Positions 1-9,159 of a stretch of DNA of 64,000 nt are shown in pieces. Each line of letters begins with the position of its first letter. Position 1 is the first letter of the stretch. Origin of the DNA: Streptomyces sp. MUM 2J (GTDB lineage: Bacteria; Actinomycetota; Actinomycetes; Streptomycetales; Streptomycetaceae); assembly GCF_022414535.1 (NCBI RefSeq), contig NZ_JADWYM010000032.1, positions 18,361-82,360 on the forward strand, written 5' to 3'. A program made the position numbers and the translations under genes. The notes under the pieces are model-generated. The model did no database searches, had not been told where the DNA came from, and saw only the letters and a list, made by a program, of their open reading frames with translations.

Positions 1-1
1 C

Positions 2-967
2 ACCCTCATCCCGGTGGTGCTGGCCAAGCTGTGGTCGGTGGTGCCGAAACTGTTCGCCCTGCCGCCGGCCCGCTCCCTCTCGCACGCCCTGGAGCGGATC
101 TCCCTGCTGCTGCTCGTCGGCGGCGTCCTGTTCGAGTTCACCACCGGTGCGCTCAACATCCAGCTGGACTACATCTTCCCGGGGTCGTTCTACCCCCTGC
201 ACTTCTACGGCGCCTGGGTGTTCTTCGCCGCGTTCGCCCTGCACGTGGCGCTGCGGCTGCCCGCGGCGCTGCGCAATCTGCGGCACCTCAGGAGCGGGCG
301 GGAGCGGGAGGGCGAGGAACTCGTCTCACCGCAGCCCGACCCGCCGACCGTCTCCCGCCGCGGAGCCCTGTGGACGGTCGGCGGCGCCTCGCTGCTGCTG
401 TTCGGCACGACCGTGGGCCAGAGCCTCGGCGGAGCCTGGCGGCGCACCGCGCTGCTCGCGCCGCACGGCGGCGCCGATCCGGGCAGTGGGCCCGGCGGGT
501 TCCAGGTCAACAAGACCGCCTCGTACGCGGGCATCGACCCGCGGGAGACCGGCGACGAGGCGTGGCGGCTCGTCGTCACCGGCCGCACCGGGACCGTCCG
601 CCTGTCCCGCGCCGACCTGCTGCGGATGCCGCTGTACAGCGTGGCGCTGCCCATCGCCTGCGTGGAGGGGTGGTCCACCGACGACCAGTGGTGGCGCGGG
701 GTGCGGCTGCGCGACCTCGCCGCGCTCGTGGGTCACGAGAGCGATCCGCCGGACGTGCTCGTGGAGTCGCTCCAGCGGCGCGGCGCCTTCCGGCACGCGG
801 CCCTGCGCGACAACCAGGTCGGCGACGCGCGCTCCCTGCTCGCCCTCTACGCCAACGGTGAGCCCCTCACCCCCGACCACGGCCACCCGGCCCGTGTCAT
901 CGTGCCCGGGGCGCCCGGCGTGATGAACACCAAGTGGGTGGCCCGGATGACGTTCGGAGTCCTGTGA
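2..967 (+). CDS. Molybdopterin-dependent oxidoreductase with N-terminal membrane domain (5' end outside window)
   Basis: The reading frame is open from base 2, so the true start lies upstream of the window. The visible N-terminal part has at least two hydrophobic segments (around LLLLVGGVLFEF and the HFYGAWVFFAAFALHVALRL region) with histidines, as in cytochrome b561-like membrane anchors. A twin-arginine-like SRRGALW stretch is followed by a third hydrophobic segment. The C-terminal part is a sulfite-oxidase-family molybdopterin domain: the motif IACVEGWSTDDQWW holds the expected molybdenum-ligating cysteine, and the protein ends with GVMNTKWVARMTFG, typical of the family. The substrate cannot be told. 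The stop overlaps the next start (ATGA), so the two genes are probably translated together. Confidence 0.88.
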   Translation, partial: TLIPVVLAKLWSVVPKLFALPPARSLSHALERISLLLLVGGVLFEFTTGALNIQLDYIFPGSFYPLHFYGAWVFFAAFALHVALRLPAALRNLRHLRSGREREGEELVSPQPDPPTVSRRGALWTVGGASLLLFGTTVGQSLGGAWRRTALLAPHGGADPGSGPGGFQVNKTASYAGIDPRETGDEAWRLVVTGRTGTVRLSRADLLRMPLYSVALPIACVEGWSTDDQWWRGVRLRDLAALVGHESDPPDVLVESLQRRGAFRHAALRDNQVGDARSLLALYANGEPLTPDHGHPARVIVPGAPGVMNTKWVARMTFGVL

Positions 968-1464
968 TGACCCGGCGACCGGAACTGATGCGACGGCTCC
1001 CGCCGCTCGGCAGCCCCCTGCACCTGCTGTTGCTGGCCTGCTCCTTCGCCCTCGCCGGATACGCCGGCGTGCGGCTGCTGGAAGGTGACTGGTTCGGCAT
1101 CCTGCTGTGGTTCGTGGGTGCCGCACTCCTGCACGACCTGGTGCTGCTGCCGCTGTACTCGGTGGCGGACCGCGCCGTCGTGCAGGCGTTCGGTGCGTCG
1201 GGCTCCCGGGAACTGGCCGTGTACGTGCGGGTGCCGGCGATGCTGTCCGGGCTGCTGCTGCTCCTGTGGTTCCCGCTGATCAGCGGCCGGGTCGCGGACC
1301 GCTACCGGGCGGTGACCGGGCTGTCGCCCGACGGCTTCCTCGCCCGCTGGCTGCTGATCAGCGCCGTACTGTTCGGGGGCTCGGCGCTTCTGCTCCTGCT
1401 GCGGCTGCGCCGGCTGCGGCGACTGCGCAGCGCGACGAAGCAGCGTCCGCCCGCCACCCACTGA
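967..1464 (+). CDS. Small integral membrane protein coupled to the molybdopterin oxidoreductase
   Basis: 165 codons, starting with the ATG that overlaps the upstream stop (ATGA), which fixes the start. The protein is mostly hydrophobic, with about four membrane segments (LLLLACSFALAGYAGV; FGILLWFVGAALLHDLVLLPLYSV; AMLSGLLLLLWFPLI; WLLISAVLFGGSALLLLLRL). I do not recognise a catalytic motif. Its coupling to the oxidoreductase suggests a membrane partner of that enzyme, but this is inference from context. Its 3' end overlaps the convergent methyltransferase frame by about 160 bp. Confidence 0.75.
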   Translation: MTRRPELMRRLPPLGSPLHLLLLACSFALAGYAGVRLLEGDWFGILLWFVGAALLHDLVLLPLYSVADRAVVQAFGASGSRELAVYVRVPAMLSGLLLLLWFPLISGRVADRYRAVTGLSPDGFLARWLLISAVLFGGSALLLLLRLRRLRRLRSATKQRPPATH

Positions 1465-2120
1465 TCGACGGCACGCCAGCCCAGCGGGCGGGCGTGCCGC
1501 AGCAGTGCCGCCGTGCCCAGGCGGGCCCAGGGGAAGGGTGCGCTGGTGCCGCCTCGGGCGTCGGTCACCCGGACGTGGACGCGTTCGTCGACGTCCACCG
1601 GGACCGTCTCGGCGATCAGCAGACCGCCCGGTACCAGCAGCCCGTGCATCCGGGCCAGCAGGGCGTGCGGGTCACCGCCGATGCCGAGGTTGCCGTCGAC
1701 CAGCAGGGCGGTGCCCCACCGGCCCTCGTCCGGCACCGGCTCGAACACCGAGCGGTGCAGCGCCCGCCCGCCCAGCCCCACGGTGCGGGCGACGGCGACC
1801 TCGCTGACATCGATGCCGAGCGCGTTGACGCCCCGCTCGGCCAGCTCCGCCACCAGGCGCCCCGGACCGCAGCCCACGTCCAGGACGGTGCCCTCGCACC
1901 GGCGCAGCACGTCCAGGTCGGCCTCGTCGGCCCGCGCGCACCACCGCTCCACCTCCAGCGGCAGCAGCCAGCCGTCTCCCCGGCTGAGGAACAGAGGACC
2001 GCGCCCGGAGCGCACGGCGTCGGTGTAGGGGTCGGCGGACCAGGAGCGGTCGGAGGTGCCGGGGACGGATCGGATTCCTGCCGTGGCCTCCGTCGCCACC
2101 AGGTGGTGTGCAGTGCTCAT
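1302..2120 (-). CDS. SAM-dependent class I methyltransferase
   Basis: About 272 codons from the ATG at 2120, which overlaps the stop of the upstream gene (ATGA). The SAM-binding motif I is clear (VLDVGCGPGRLVAELAERG), followed by an acidic strand (ALGIDVSEVAV) and a later VPGGLLIAETVPVD strand. Substrate unknown. Third gene of an operon with a family-2 glycosyltransferase and a DUF2064 protein, so a role in modifying a glycolipid, wall polymer or secondary metabolite is likely. The last 50 or so residues are Arg/Ser-rich, lie antisense to the membrane-protein gene and look unlike a folded domain; the native C-terminus may be frame-extended. Confidence 0.82.
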   Translation of the reverse strand: MSTAHHLVATEATAGIRSVPGTSDRSWSADPYTDAVRSGRGPLFLSRGDGWLLPLEVERWCARADEADLDVLRRCEGTVLDVGCGPGRLVAELAERGVNALGIDVSEVAVARTVGLGGRALHRSVFEPVPDEGRWGTALLVDGNLGIGGDPHALLARMHGLLVPGGLLIAETVPVDVDERVHVRVTDARGGTSAPFPWARLGTAALLRHARPLGWRAVDQWVAGGRCFVALRSRRSRRSRSRSRSAEPPNSTALISSQRARKPSGDSPVTAR

Positions 2121-2767
2121 CGTCCCGGGACCGCCTGTCCACGGACGGCCCCGCCCTGCGCCGCCACCCGCACGCGGGCCAGTTCGGCGGCGAACCGGCC
2201 GTGCGGTGCCTGCGCGGCGACCGCGTCGGCGTCGGCGGCCGTGTCGACGTCCCGCAGCGGCGGCAGGTCCCGTACCCGCAGCCCGGCCCCGACCAGTCGG
2301 CCCCGCTGCACCGCGCCGGTGTCGTCCCGTGACATCGGCACCCCGCGCAGCAGCTCCGGGTCGGGCGCGGCCAGTCCCAGCGCCCAGAAGCCGCCGTCGT
2401 GCGCGGGCCCGAAGCAGGCGTCGCAGTCCGCGAAGTCGACGGTGAGCAACTCCGGTGACACCTGAGGGGTGTCCATGCCGATGAGCAGAGCGGGACCGGT
2501 GCACGCCGCGAAGGCCGCGGCGAGCCGCTCGTCCAGACCGCCGCCGCACTGCGGCACGACGTCGAAGCCCGGCGGCAGCCAGGGACCGGGACGCCCGTCC
2601 AGCACGAGGACGCGCCGGGAGGCGGGCGTCTCCGCCACCGTGCGCAGGGTGTCCGCGAGGGCCGCCGCGGCCAGTTCCGCGGCCTGCGCGGGCGTGTACG
2701 GCGGGGTGAGCCGGGTCTTCACCCGCCCTGGCTGCGGCTCCTTGGCGATGACGAGCAGGGTGATCAC
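2117..2767 (-). CDS. DUF2064 / TIGR04282-type glycosyltransferase-like protein
   Basis: 216 codons from a GTG at 2767 (VITLLVIAKEPQPGRVKTRL). The KEP-x-PGRVKTRL stretch, the LIGMDTPQVSPELL metal/nucleotide-binding strand and the HDGGFWALGL motif are characteristic of the DUF2064 family, which has a nucleotidyltransferase/glycosyltransferase A fold. The start overlaps the stop of the glycosyltransferase gene (GTGA) and its own stop overlaps the methyltransferase start, so the three genes form one translationally coupled operon. The exact reaction is unknown. Confidence 0.85.
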   Translation of the reverse strand: MITLLVIAKEPQPGRVKTRLTPPYTPAQAAELAAAALADTLRTVAETPASRRVLVLDGRPGPWLPPGFDVVPQCGGGLDERLAAAFAACTGPALLIGMDTPQVSPELLTVDFADCDACFGPAHDGGFWALGLAAPDPELLRGVPMSRDDTGAVQRGRLVGAGLRVRDLPPLRDVDTAADADAVAAQAPHGRFAAELARVRVAAQGGAVRGQAVPGR

Positions 2768-3489
2768 CTGGAGGCTCCTTCCGTCAGGGATGCGCCGGCG
2801 GGCTCGGCCAGCACCCGGCTCATGTCGCGTACCGCCTGCCAGGTGCCGCGCCAGGTGCCGGTCACCTTCGAGGCGCCGGTGCGCGGCAGGTACGGCACGT
2901 CGTGCTCGCGGACGTCCCAGCCGGCATCCGCGGCGCGCACGACCATCTCCAGGGGATAGCCGCTGCGCCGGTCGGTCAGCCCGAGTCCGAGCAACGCGTC
3001 GCGGCGGGCGGCCCGCAACGGGCCCAGGTCGTGCAGGCGCAGTCCGGTGCGGCGGCGCAGCATCCGGGCGAGGGCGAGGTTCCCGGCCCGGGCGTGCGCG
3101 GGCCAGGCGCCCCGGCCCTGCGGGCGCCGCCGCCCGAGGACCAGGTCGGCTCCGTCCTCGCGCACCTCGCGCACGAACGGCGCGAGCAGGGAGGGGTCCA
3201 GCGAGGCGTCGCAGTCGCAGAAGCAGACGACGTCGGCGGTGGCGGCGGTCAGGCCCGCGTGGCAGGCCGCGCCGAAACCGCGCCGCGACTCGTGCACGAC
3301 GGTCGCGCCGAGGCTGCGGGCGAGGTCCGCGGAGCCGTCGGTGGACCCGTTGTCCACCACCAGCGCCCGCCACCCGGCGGGAATGCGGGCCAGCACCCAG
3401 GGCAGGGCCTCGGCCTCGTTCAGACAGGGCAGTACGACGTCGACGTCCGGCGTCGGGGAGGTTGGCAATGGGGCAGTCACGGCTCTCAC
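2764..3489 (-). CDS. Family 2 glycosyltransferase
   Basis: 241 codons from GTG 3489; an in-frame GTG at 3480 is the alternative. The N-terminal part is a clear GT-A fold: VVLPCLNEAEALPWVL, then VVDNGSTDGSADLA, then the metal-binding FCDCDASLD (DxD-like), and GRRRPQGRGAW. This is the dolichyl-phosphate-mannose-synthase/polyprenyl-glycosyltransferase type, which transfers a sugar from a nucleotide sugar to a lipid or protein acceptor at the inner membrane face. No C-terminal membrane segments are seen. First gene of the GT2-DUF2064-methyltransferase operon, divergent from the two-component system. Confidence 0.88.
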   Translation of the reverse strand: MRAVTAPLPTSPTPDVDVVLPCLNEAEALPWVLARIPAGWRALVVDNGSTDGSADLARSLGATVVHESRRGFGAACHAGLTAATADVVCFCDCDASLDPSLLAPFVREVREDGADLVLGRRRPQGRGAWPAHARAGNLALARMLRRRTGLRLHDLGPLRAARRDALLGLGLTDRRSGYPLEMVVRAADAGWDVREHDVPYLPRTGASKVTGTWRGTWQAVRDMSRVLAEPAGASLTEGASR

Positions 3490-3592
3490 CCTACGGATAC
3501 GAAAGGTATATAACGGGCGCAGGCGTCTTACGAAACGCGGACGTCCGGGCCGGGCGTCCCCGTGTCGGACGCCGCAGTGCGACGCTGGGGGC

Positions 3593-4321
<729 letters not shown>

Positions 4322-4323
4322 CC

Positions 4324-5436
4324 GTGCACGACATCCTGCTCATCGCCTTCTACGCCTTCCTCGGCGCCACCGCGGCCGGCCTGCTCGGCGCGGCCGTCCT
4401 GATGCTGATCCGCCGCCGTTCCCTGACCGCGTCGCTCAGCGTCGTCGCCGTCGTCGCGGTGACCGCGATGCTCGCGGGCACGCTGGCCGTCGCCTGGGCG
4501 ATGTTCCTCTCGCCCCACGACCTGACCGTCGTCACCACCGTCGTCGCCATGGCCGCCGTGGTCTCCCTGGCCACCGCGCTGCTGCTGGGCCGCTGGGTCG
4601 TCGCCCGCAGCCGCGACCTCGCCCGCGCCGCCCGCGCGCTCGGCGACGACGGAGCCTTCGCCGCTCCCGACGGCCCGGCCACCGCCGAACTCGCCGCGCT
4701 CAGCCACGAGCTGGCGGCCACCAGTGCCAAACTGGCCGACTCCCGGGAGCGGGAACGCGCCCTGGAGTCGTCCCGCCGTGAACTCGTCGCCTGGATCTCG
4801 CACGACCTGCGCACGCCGCTGGCCGGTCTGCGCGCCATGGCCGAGGCCCTGGAGGACGGCGTCGCCGCCGATCCCGACCGCTACCTGCGCCAGATCCGCA
4901 CCGAGGTCGAACGCCTCAACGACATGGTCGGCGACCTGTTCGAGCTGTCCCGCATCCACGCCGGCTCGCTCGCTCTCGCCCCCGCCCGGATCTCCCTGTA
5001 CGACCTGGTCGGCGACGCCCTCGCGGGCGCCGACCCGCTCGCCCGGGAACTGGGTGTGAAACTCGTCGGCGCCCGCATCGAGCAGGTGCCGGTCGAGGTC
5101 GACGGCAAGGAGATGAGCCGTGTCCTGGGCAACCTCCTCGTCAACGCCATCCGCCGCACCCCCGCCGACGGCACGGTCGCCGTCGCAGCCGAGCGCTCGG
5201 CGGAGGGCGTGGTGCTGTCGGTGACCGACGGCTGCGGAGGCATCCCCGAGGAGGACCTGCCCCGCGTCTTCGACACCGGCTGGCGCGGCAGCCACGCCCG
5301 GACACCGCCCGCGGGTGCGGGCCTCGGTCTGGCCATCGTCCGCGGCATCGTCGAGGCCCACCAGGGCCACACCGCCGTCCGCAACATTCCAGGCGGCTGC
5401 CGTTTCGAGGTGACCCTCCCCACGGCCGCCGGCTGA
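4324..5436 (+). CDS. Membrane sensor histidine kinase
   Basis: 370 codons from GTG 4324, with GGGAG upstream inside the regulator's end. Three N-terminal hydrophobic segments occupy roughly residues 4-100 with no large extracellular loop, so the stimulus is probably sensed in or near the membrane. The H-box is WISHDLRTPLAGLRAM with the phosphorylated His. The ATPase domain has the N-box NLLVNAIRRTP, the G1 motif VTDGCGGIPEEDL and the G2 motif AGAGLGLAIVRGIVE. It phosphorylates the response regulator encoded immediately upstream. Ends 170 bp from the convergent epimerase gene. Confidence 0.95.
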   Translation: MHDILLIAFYAFLGATAAGLLGAAVLMLIRRRSLTASLSVVAVVAVTAMLAGTLAVAWAMFLSPHDLTVVTTVVAMAAVVSLATALLLGRWVVARSRDLARAARALGDDGAFAAPDGPATAELAALSHELAATSAKLADSRERERALESSRRELVAWISHDLRTPLAGLRAMAEALEDGVAADPDRYLRQIRTEVERLNDMVGDLFELSRIHAGSLALAPARISLYDLVGDALAGADPLARELGVKLVGARIEQVPVEVDGKEMSRVLGNLLVNAIRRTPADGTVAVAAERSAEGVVLSVTDGCGGIPEEDLPRVFDTGWRGSHARTPPAGAGLGLAIVRGIVEAHQGHTAVRNIPGGCRFEVTLPTAAG

Positions 5437-5454
5437 CGGGGCCCGGTCGTCCCC

Positions 5455-5478
5455 CGCCCGGGCGCTCCCGCCCGGGCG
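5455..5478. terminator. Hairpin between convergent genes
   Basis: Two copies of CGCCCGGGCG (5455-5464 and 5469-5478) separated by CTCC form a 10-bp stem with a 4-base loop. It lies 18 bp past the kinase stop and upstream of the convergent epimerase stop, so it can serve both strands. No T run follows, as is usual in Streptomyces. Confidence 0.5.
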
Positions 5479-5607
5479 AGCGGGCGAGAGCCCCGGCCGC
5501 CCACGACCACCGGCAGCCCCCGGCCGCTCCGCGGCAGGAACCCGGCCGCCCCACGACTCCCGGGGCGCACGCGTCGACTCCCGTGTCCCGGTGGGCGGCC
5601 GTACTGC

Positions 5608-6609
5608 TCACCGCCCGCGCAGCGGCGCCCCGGCGAACTCCCGCATCCCCTCGGCGAACGCCACCTCCGGCTTCCAGCCCAGCTCCGCCCTCAGCCGGGA
5701 CGAGTCGGCGGTGATGTGCCGCACGTCGCCGAGCCGGTACTCGCCGGTCACGACCGGAACGGGGCCACCGTGGGCGTCGGCCAGGGCCTGGGCCATCTCG
5801 CCCACCGTGTGCGGCTCGCCGCTGCCGGTGTTGTAGGCGGCGAGCACACCGGGGCGGCCCTCCGCCTCCAGGGCCACCGCGTTGGCCGCGGCCACGTCCC
5901 GCACGTGCACGAAGTCCCGCCGCTGCCGCCCGTCCTCGAAGACCCGCGGAGACTCCCCGCGCGCCAGCGCCGACCGGAAGAACGAGGCCACCCCGGCGTA
6001 CGGCGTGTCGCGGGGCATCCTCGGGCCGTACACGTTGTGGTAGCGCAGCGACACCGCCGTCCCGCCGGTGGACCGCGCCCACGCCGCCGCCAGGTGCTCC
6101 TGGGCGAGCTTGGTCGCCGCGTACACATTGCGAGGATCGAGCGGAGCGTCCTCGCCGACCAGCCCGGGCGCCAGCTCCGCACCGCACTCCGGGCACACCG
6201 GCTCGAAGCGGCCGCCGTCCAGATCGCCGACCGCCCGCGGCCCCGGCCGCACGACGCCGTGGCGCGGGCACGCGTAACGGCCCTCCCCGTACACCACCAT
6301 CGACCCGGCCAGCACCAGCCGCCGCACGTCCGCCGCGGCCATCGCGGAGAGCAGCACGGCCGTACCCAGGTCGTTGCGCGAGACGTACTCCGGCGCGTCG
6401 TCCACCCCGTTGCCGAGGCCGACCATCGCCGCCTGGTGGCACACCGCGTCCACGCCCGCCAGCGCCCGTGCGACGGACGCCTCGTTCCGCACGTCCGCCG
6501 CCGGATCCTCGCGCACGTCGAACACGATCGGCTCGTGCCCGCGCTCGGCGAGCGCCTCGACCACATGGGACCCGATGAACCCGGCACCGCCGGTGACCAG
6601 TACACGCAT
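5608..6609 (-). CDS. NAD-dependent epimerase/dehydratase with a Cys/His (zinc-ribbon-like) insertion
   Basis: 333 codons from ATG 6609 (MRVLVTGGAGFIGSHVVEAL), an extended short-chain dehydrogenase with the N-terminal GxxGxxG NAD-binding motif. The catalytic YAATK (YxxxK) motif and the substrate-side RYHNVYGPRMP region are present, as in UDP-glucose 4-epimerase-like enzymes. Between the active-site Ser (VLAGSMVVYGEG) and YxxxK lies an insertion of about 45 residues holding CPRHG and CPECG, a possible metal-binding pair. This insertion is unusual for a plain GalE-type enzyme. Probably makes or alters a nucleotide sugar for the neighbouring glycosyltransferases. Confidence 0.9.
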   Translation of the reverse strand: MRVLVTGGAGFIGSHVVEALAERGHEPIVFDVREDPAADVRNEASVARALAGVDAVCHQAAMVGLGNGVDDAPEYVSRNDLGTAVLLSAMAAADVRRLVLAGSMVVYGEGRYACPRHGVVRPGPRAVGDLDGGRFEPVCPECGAELAPGLVGEDAPLDPRNVYAATKLAQEHLAAAWARSTGGTAVSLRYHNVYGPRMPRDTPYAGVASFFRSALARGESPRVFEDGRQRRDFVHVRDVAAANAVALEAEGRPGVLAAYNTGSGEPHTVGEMAQALADAHGGPVPVVTGEYRLGDVRHITADSSRLRAELGWKPEVAFAEGMREFAGAPLRGR

Positions 6610-6707
6610 ACGCCGCAGGCTAGGCCGCCCGGCCCGCTCCGGCCGAGGAGCACGCCGCACCCGTCACGGATCGGTAAGAACCCGCCGGTCCCACCCCTGC
6701 CGAAGAA

Positions 6708-6753
6708 GGGACGTTCGGCCCCACCCCGGGACGGTCCGAAGGACGTTCGGCCC
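6708..6753. promoter_or_regulatory. Two hypoxia-box-like palindromes upstream of ctaD
   Basis: GGGACGTTCGGCCC at 6708-6721 and AGGACGTTCGGCCC at 6740-6753 are near-identical 14-mers 32 bp apart (about three helical turns). Each has the form GGGAC-N4-GNCCC, resembling the DosR/DevR dormancy box of actinobacteria (GGGAC-N4-GTCCC). The position, 27-72 bp from the two possible ctaD starts, suits control of the oxidase gene. Assignment to a DosR/OsdR-like regulator is inference. Confidence 0.5.
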
Positions 6754-6824
6754 TGTCGGGACGGGGCGCCCCATTGATCATGTGGCCTGGTCACGACACG
6801 AACAGCTGGGGAGGGCACCGTCCG

Positions 6825-8546
6825 GTGGACGAGGCACAGATACAACAGCAGACGGGCACCGCACGGCCCGGCGCCGAGATCACCGCGGCAGGGGCCGCCG
6901 CGACCGGGGCCGCCGTGGCCGGACGGACCACGACCGGCCGCGCCCCGCGGCCCTCGTGGACGGAGTGGCTGACCACCACCGACCACAAGAAGATCGGGAC
7001 GATGTACCTGGTCACCGCCTTCGTGTTCTTCCTGGTCGGCGGCGTCATGGCACTGCTGATGCGGGCCGAGCTCGCCCGCCCCGGGCTGCAGATCATGTCG
7101 AACGAGCAGTTCAACCAGGCGTTCACGATGCACGGCTCGATCATGCTGCTCATGTTCGCCATGCCGCTGTTCACCGGCTTCGCCAACTGGATCATGCCGT
7201 TGCAGATCGGCGCCCCGGACGTCGCGTTCCCGCGGCTGAACATGCTGGCCTACTGGCTCTTCCTGTTCGGCTCCTCGATCGCCGCGTTCGGATTCCTCAC
7301 CCCGGGCGGTGCCGCCGACTTCGGCTGGTTCCTCTACGCGCCGCTGTCCGACGCCGTCCACTCGCCGGGGCTCGGCGCCGACCTGTGGATCATGGGCGTG
7401 GCCCTGTCCGGCTTCGGTTCGATCCTCGGCGCCGTCAACTTCATCACCACCATCATCTGCATGCGCGCCCCGGGCATGACCATGTTCCGCATGCCGATCT
7501 TCACCTGGAACGTGCTGCTGACCGCGGTGCTGGTCCTCATCGTCTTCCCGGTGCTGGCGGCGGCCCTGTTCGCGCTGGAGTGCGACCGCAAGTTCGGCAG
7601 CCACGTCTTCGACGCCGCGAACGGCGGTGCGCTGCTGTGGCAGCACCTGTTCTGGTTCTTCGGCCATCCCGAGGTCTACATCCTGGCCCTGCCGTTCTTC
7701 GGGATCGTCTCCGAGGTCGTCCCGGTCTTCGCCCGCAAGCCCATGTTCGGCTACATGGGCCTCATCGGCGCGACGATCGCGATCGCCGGCCTGTCGGTGA
7801 CCGTCTGGGCGCACCACATGTACGTCACCGGCGGCGTCCTCCTGCCCTTCTTCTCCTTCATGACCTTCCTGATCGCCGTCCCCACGGGCGTGAAGTTCTT
7901 CAACTGGATCGGCACCATGTGGAAGGGGAGCCTCTCCTTCGAGACGCCGATGCTGTGGACCACGGGCTTCCTGGTGACGTTCGTCTTCGGCGGTCTGACC
8001 GGCGTCATCCTGGCCGCTCCGCCCATGGACTTCCACCTCTCCGACTCGTACTTCGTCGTCGCGCACTTCCACTACACGGTGTTCGGCACGGTCGTGTACG
8101 CGATGTTCGCCGGATTCCACTTCTGGTGGCCGAAGTTCACCGGCAAGCTCCTGGACGAACGCCTCGGGAAGATCACCTTCTGGACCCTCACGGTCGGCTT
8201 CCACCTCACCTTCCTGGTCCAGCACTGGCTGGGCGCCGAGGGCATGCCGCGCCGCTACGCCGACTACCTCGCCGCCGACGGCTTCACCGCGCTCAACACC
8301 CTCTCCACGATCGGGTCGTTCCTGCTCGGGCTGTCGATCCTGCCGTTCTGCTACAACGTCTGGAAGACCGCCAGGTACGGCAAGCCGGTCGATGCCGACG
8401 ACCCCTGGGGCTACGGCCGTTCGCTGGAGTGGGCCACCTCGTGCCCGCCCCCGCGGCACAACTTCACCTCGCTGCCGCGGATCCGCTCCGAGTCGCCGGC
8501 GTTCGACCTGCACCACCCGGAGATCGCGGCGAAGGCGGCGGTGTAG
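6825..8546 (+). CDS. ctaD: Cytochrome c oxidase subunit I (aa3 type)
   Basis: 573 codons from GTG 6825, which has GGGGAGGG nine bases upstream; an ATG at 6780 would add 15 residues but lacks a good ribosome site. Twelve membrane segments are expected. The heme a ligand is in TMHGSIMLL, the CuB ligands are in FFGHPEVYIL and AHHMYVTG, and the heme a3/a ligands are in VAHFHYTVFG. This is the catalytic subunit that reduces O2 in the cytoplasmic membrane. No subunit II, III or heme-synthesis gene is nearby, so it is probably a second copy working with subunits encoded elsewhere. Two hypoxia-type palindromes lie upstream. Confidence 0.95.
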   Translation: MDEAQIQQQTGTARPGAEITAAGAAATGAAVAGRTTTGRAPRPSWTEWLTTTDHKKIGTMYLVTAFVFFLVGGVMALLMRAELARPGLQIMSNEQFNQAFTMHGSIMLLMFAMPLFTGFANWIMPLQIGAPDVAFPRLNMLAYWLFLFGSSIAAFGFLTPGGAADFGWFLYAPLSDAVHSPGLGADLWIMGVALSGFGSILGAVNFITTIICMRAPGMTMFRMPIFTWNVLLTAVLVLIVFPVLAAALFALECDRKFGSHVFDAANGGALLWQHLFWFFGHPEVYILALPFFGIVSEVVPVFARKPMFGYMGLIGATIAIAGLSVTVWAHHMYVTGGVLLPFFSFMTFLIAVPTGVKFFNWIGTMWKGSLSFETPMLWTTGFLVTFVFGGLTGVILAAPPMDFHLSDSYFVVAHFHYTVFGTVVYAMFAGFHFWWPKFTGKLLDERLGKITFWTLTVGFHLTFLVQHWLGAEGMPRRYADYLAADGFTALNTLSTIGSFLLGLSILPFCYNVWKTARYGKPVDADDPWGYGRSLEWATSCPPPRHNFTSLPRIRSESPAFDLHHPEIAAKAAV

Positions 8547-8548
8547 CC

Positions 8549-9094
8549 GTGGCACAGCCCGCTCTGGCCCTGGGCACGGCCCTGCTCACCTTCGCCGGCA
8601 GCGTCTGGTACCTGCCGGCCCTCGCGGACGTGCGCGCGGGAGCGGACCGGCCCGACTCCCGCCGCAGCGCGGCGGCGGCCTGCCTGAGCGGCTGGGCCAC
8701 CCTCGCCTGCCTGGCCGTGGCCCTGCTCCTGACGGAGAACTGGCGGCTCCTGGTCGCGCTGGCCGCGACGGGCAGCGCCCTCACCGCCGCGCTCCGGATC
8801 CGCGCGGCCGTGCGGAGCCGGCGTGAGGCCCGGGAGTCCGCCCGCCACTGGGCGGAGCTCCGCCGGACCCCTCCGCGCGGCGGCACCCACGACGCCCGGA
8901 CCCGCTTCGCCGTCCTCCTCGGCACCGGCCTGACCGCCGCGGCGGTGACCGCGCTCCTCCTCGCGACCGGCACGCCCGGCACCTGGCCGGGCTGGACCGT
9001 GGCAGCCGTTCCCGCACTCCTGACGGCGGCGGCCCTCGCCCTCGCCAGCGGCAGGGCACGCGCGGCCCGCCGCCACACGACCCGCACCGGCTGA
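8549..9094 (+). CDS. Small membrane protein in the ctaD operon
   Basis: 181 codons from a GTG two bases after the ctaD stop, so probably translated by coupling. Four hydrophobic segments are visible (ALGTALLTFAGSVWYL; LACLAVALLLT with LLVALAATGSALTAAL; FAVLLGTGLTAAAVTALLLA; WTVAAVPALLTAAALALA), with an Arg-rich loop between the halves. I do not recognise a family. Context suggests a membrane accessory of the oxidase, but nothing in the sequence proves it. Confidence 0.7.
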   Translation: MAQPALALGTALLTFAGSVWYLPALADVRAGADRPDSRRSAAAACLSGWATLACLAVALLLTENWRLLVALAATGSALTAALRIRAAVRSRREARESARHWAELRRTPPRGGTHDARTRFAVLLGTGLTAAAVTALLLATGTPGTWPGWTVAAVPALLTAAALALASGRARAARRHTTRTG

Positions 9095-9134
9095 CGCCGT
9101 CCGCCCCCGGCGGCACGGCGCCGGAAACGACGAG

Positions 9135-9159
9135 GGGTGCCGCACCCGGTGCGGCACCC
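9135..9159 (+). terminator. Hairpin ending the ctaD operon
   Basis: GGGTGCCGCAC (9135-9145) and GTGCGGCACCC (9149-9159) form a perfect 11-bp stem with a CCG loop, followed by TT. It begins 40 bp after the last stop of the operon. Confidence 0.75.

Noticed and set aside
5748..8555. A 900-codon open frame antisense to the epimerase and ctaD genes
   Set aside because: Composition is that of a mirror frame (Glu/Gly/Arg/Val-rich, no motifs), while the sense strand encodes a textbook oxidase subunit. Long antisense frames are expected at this GC content.
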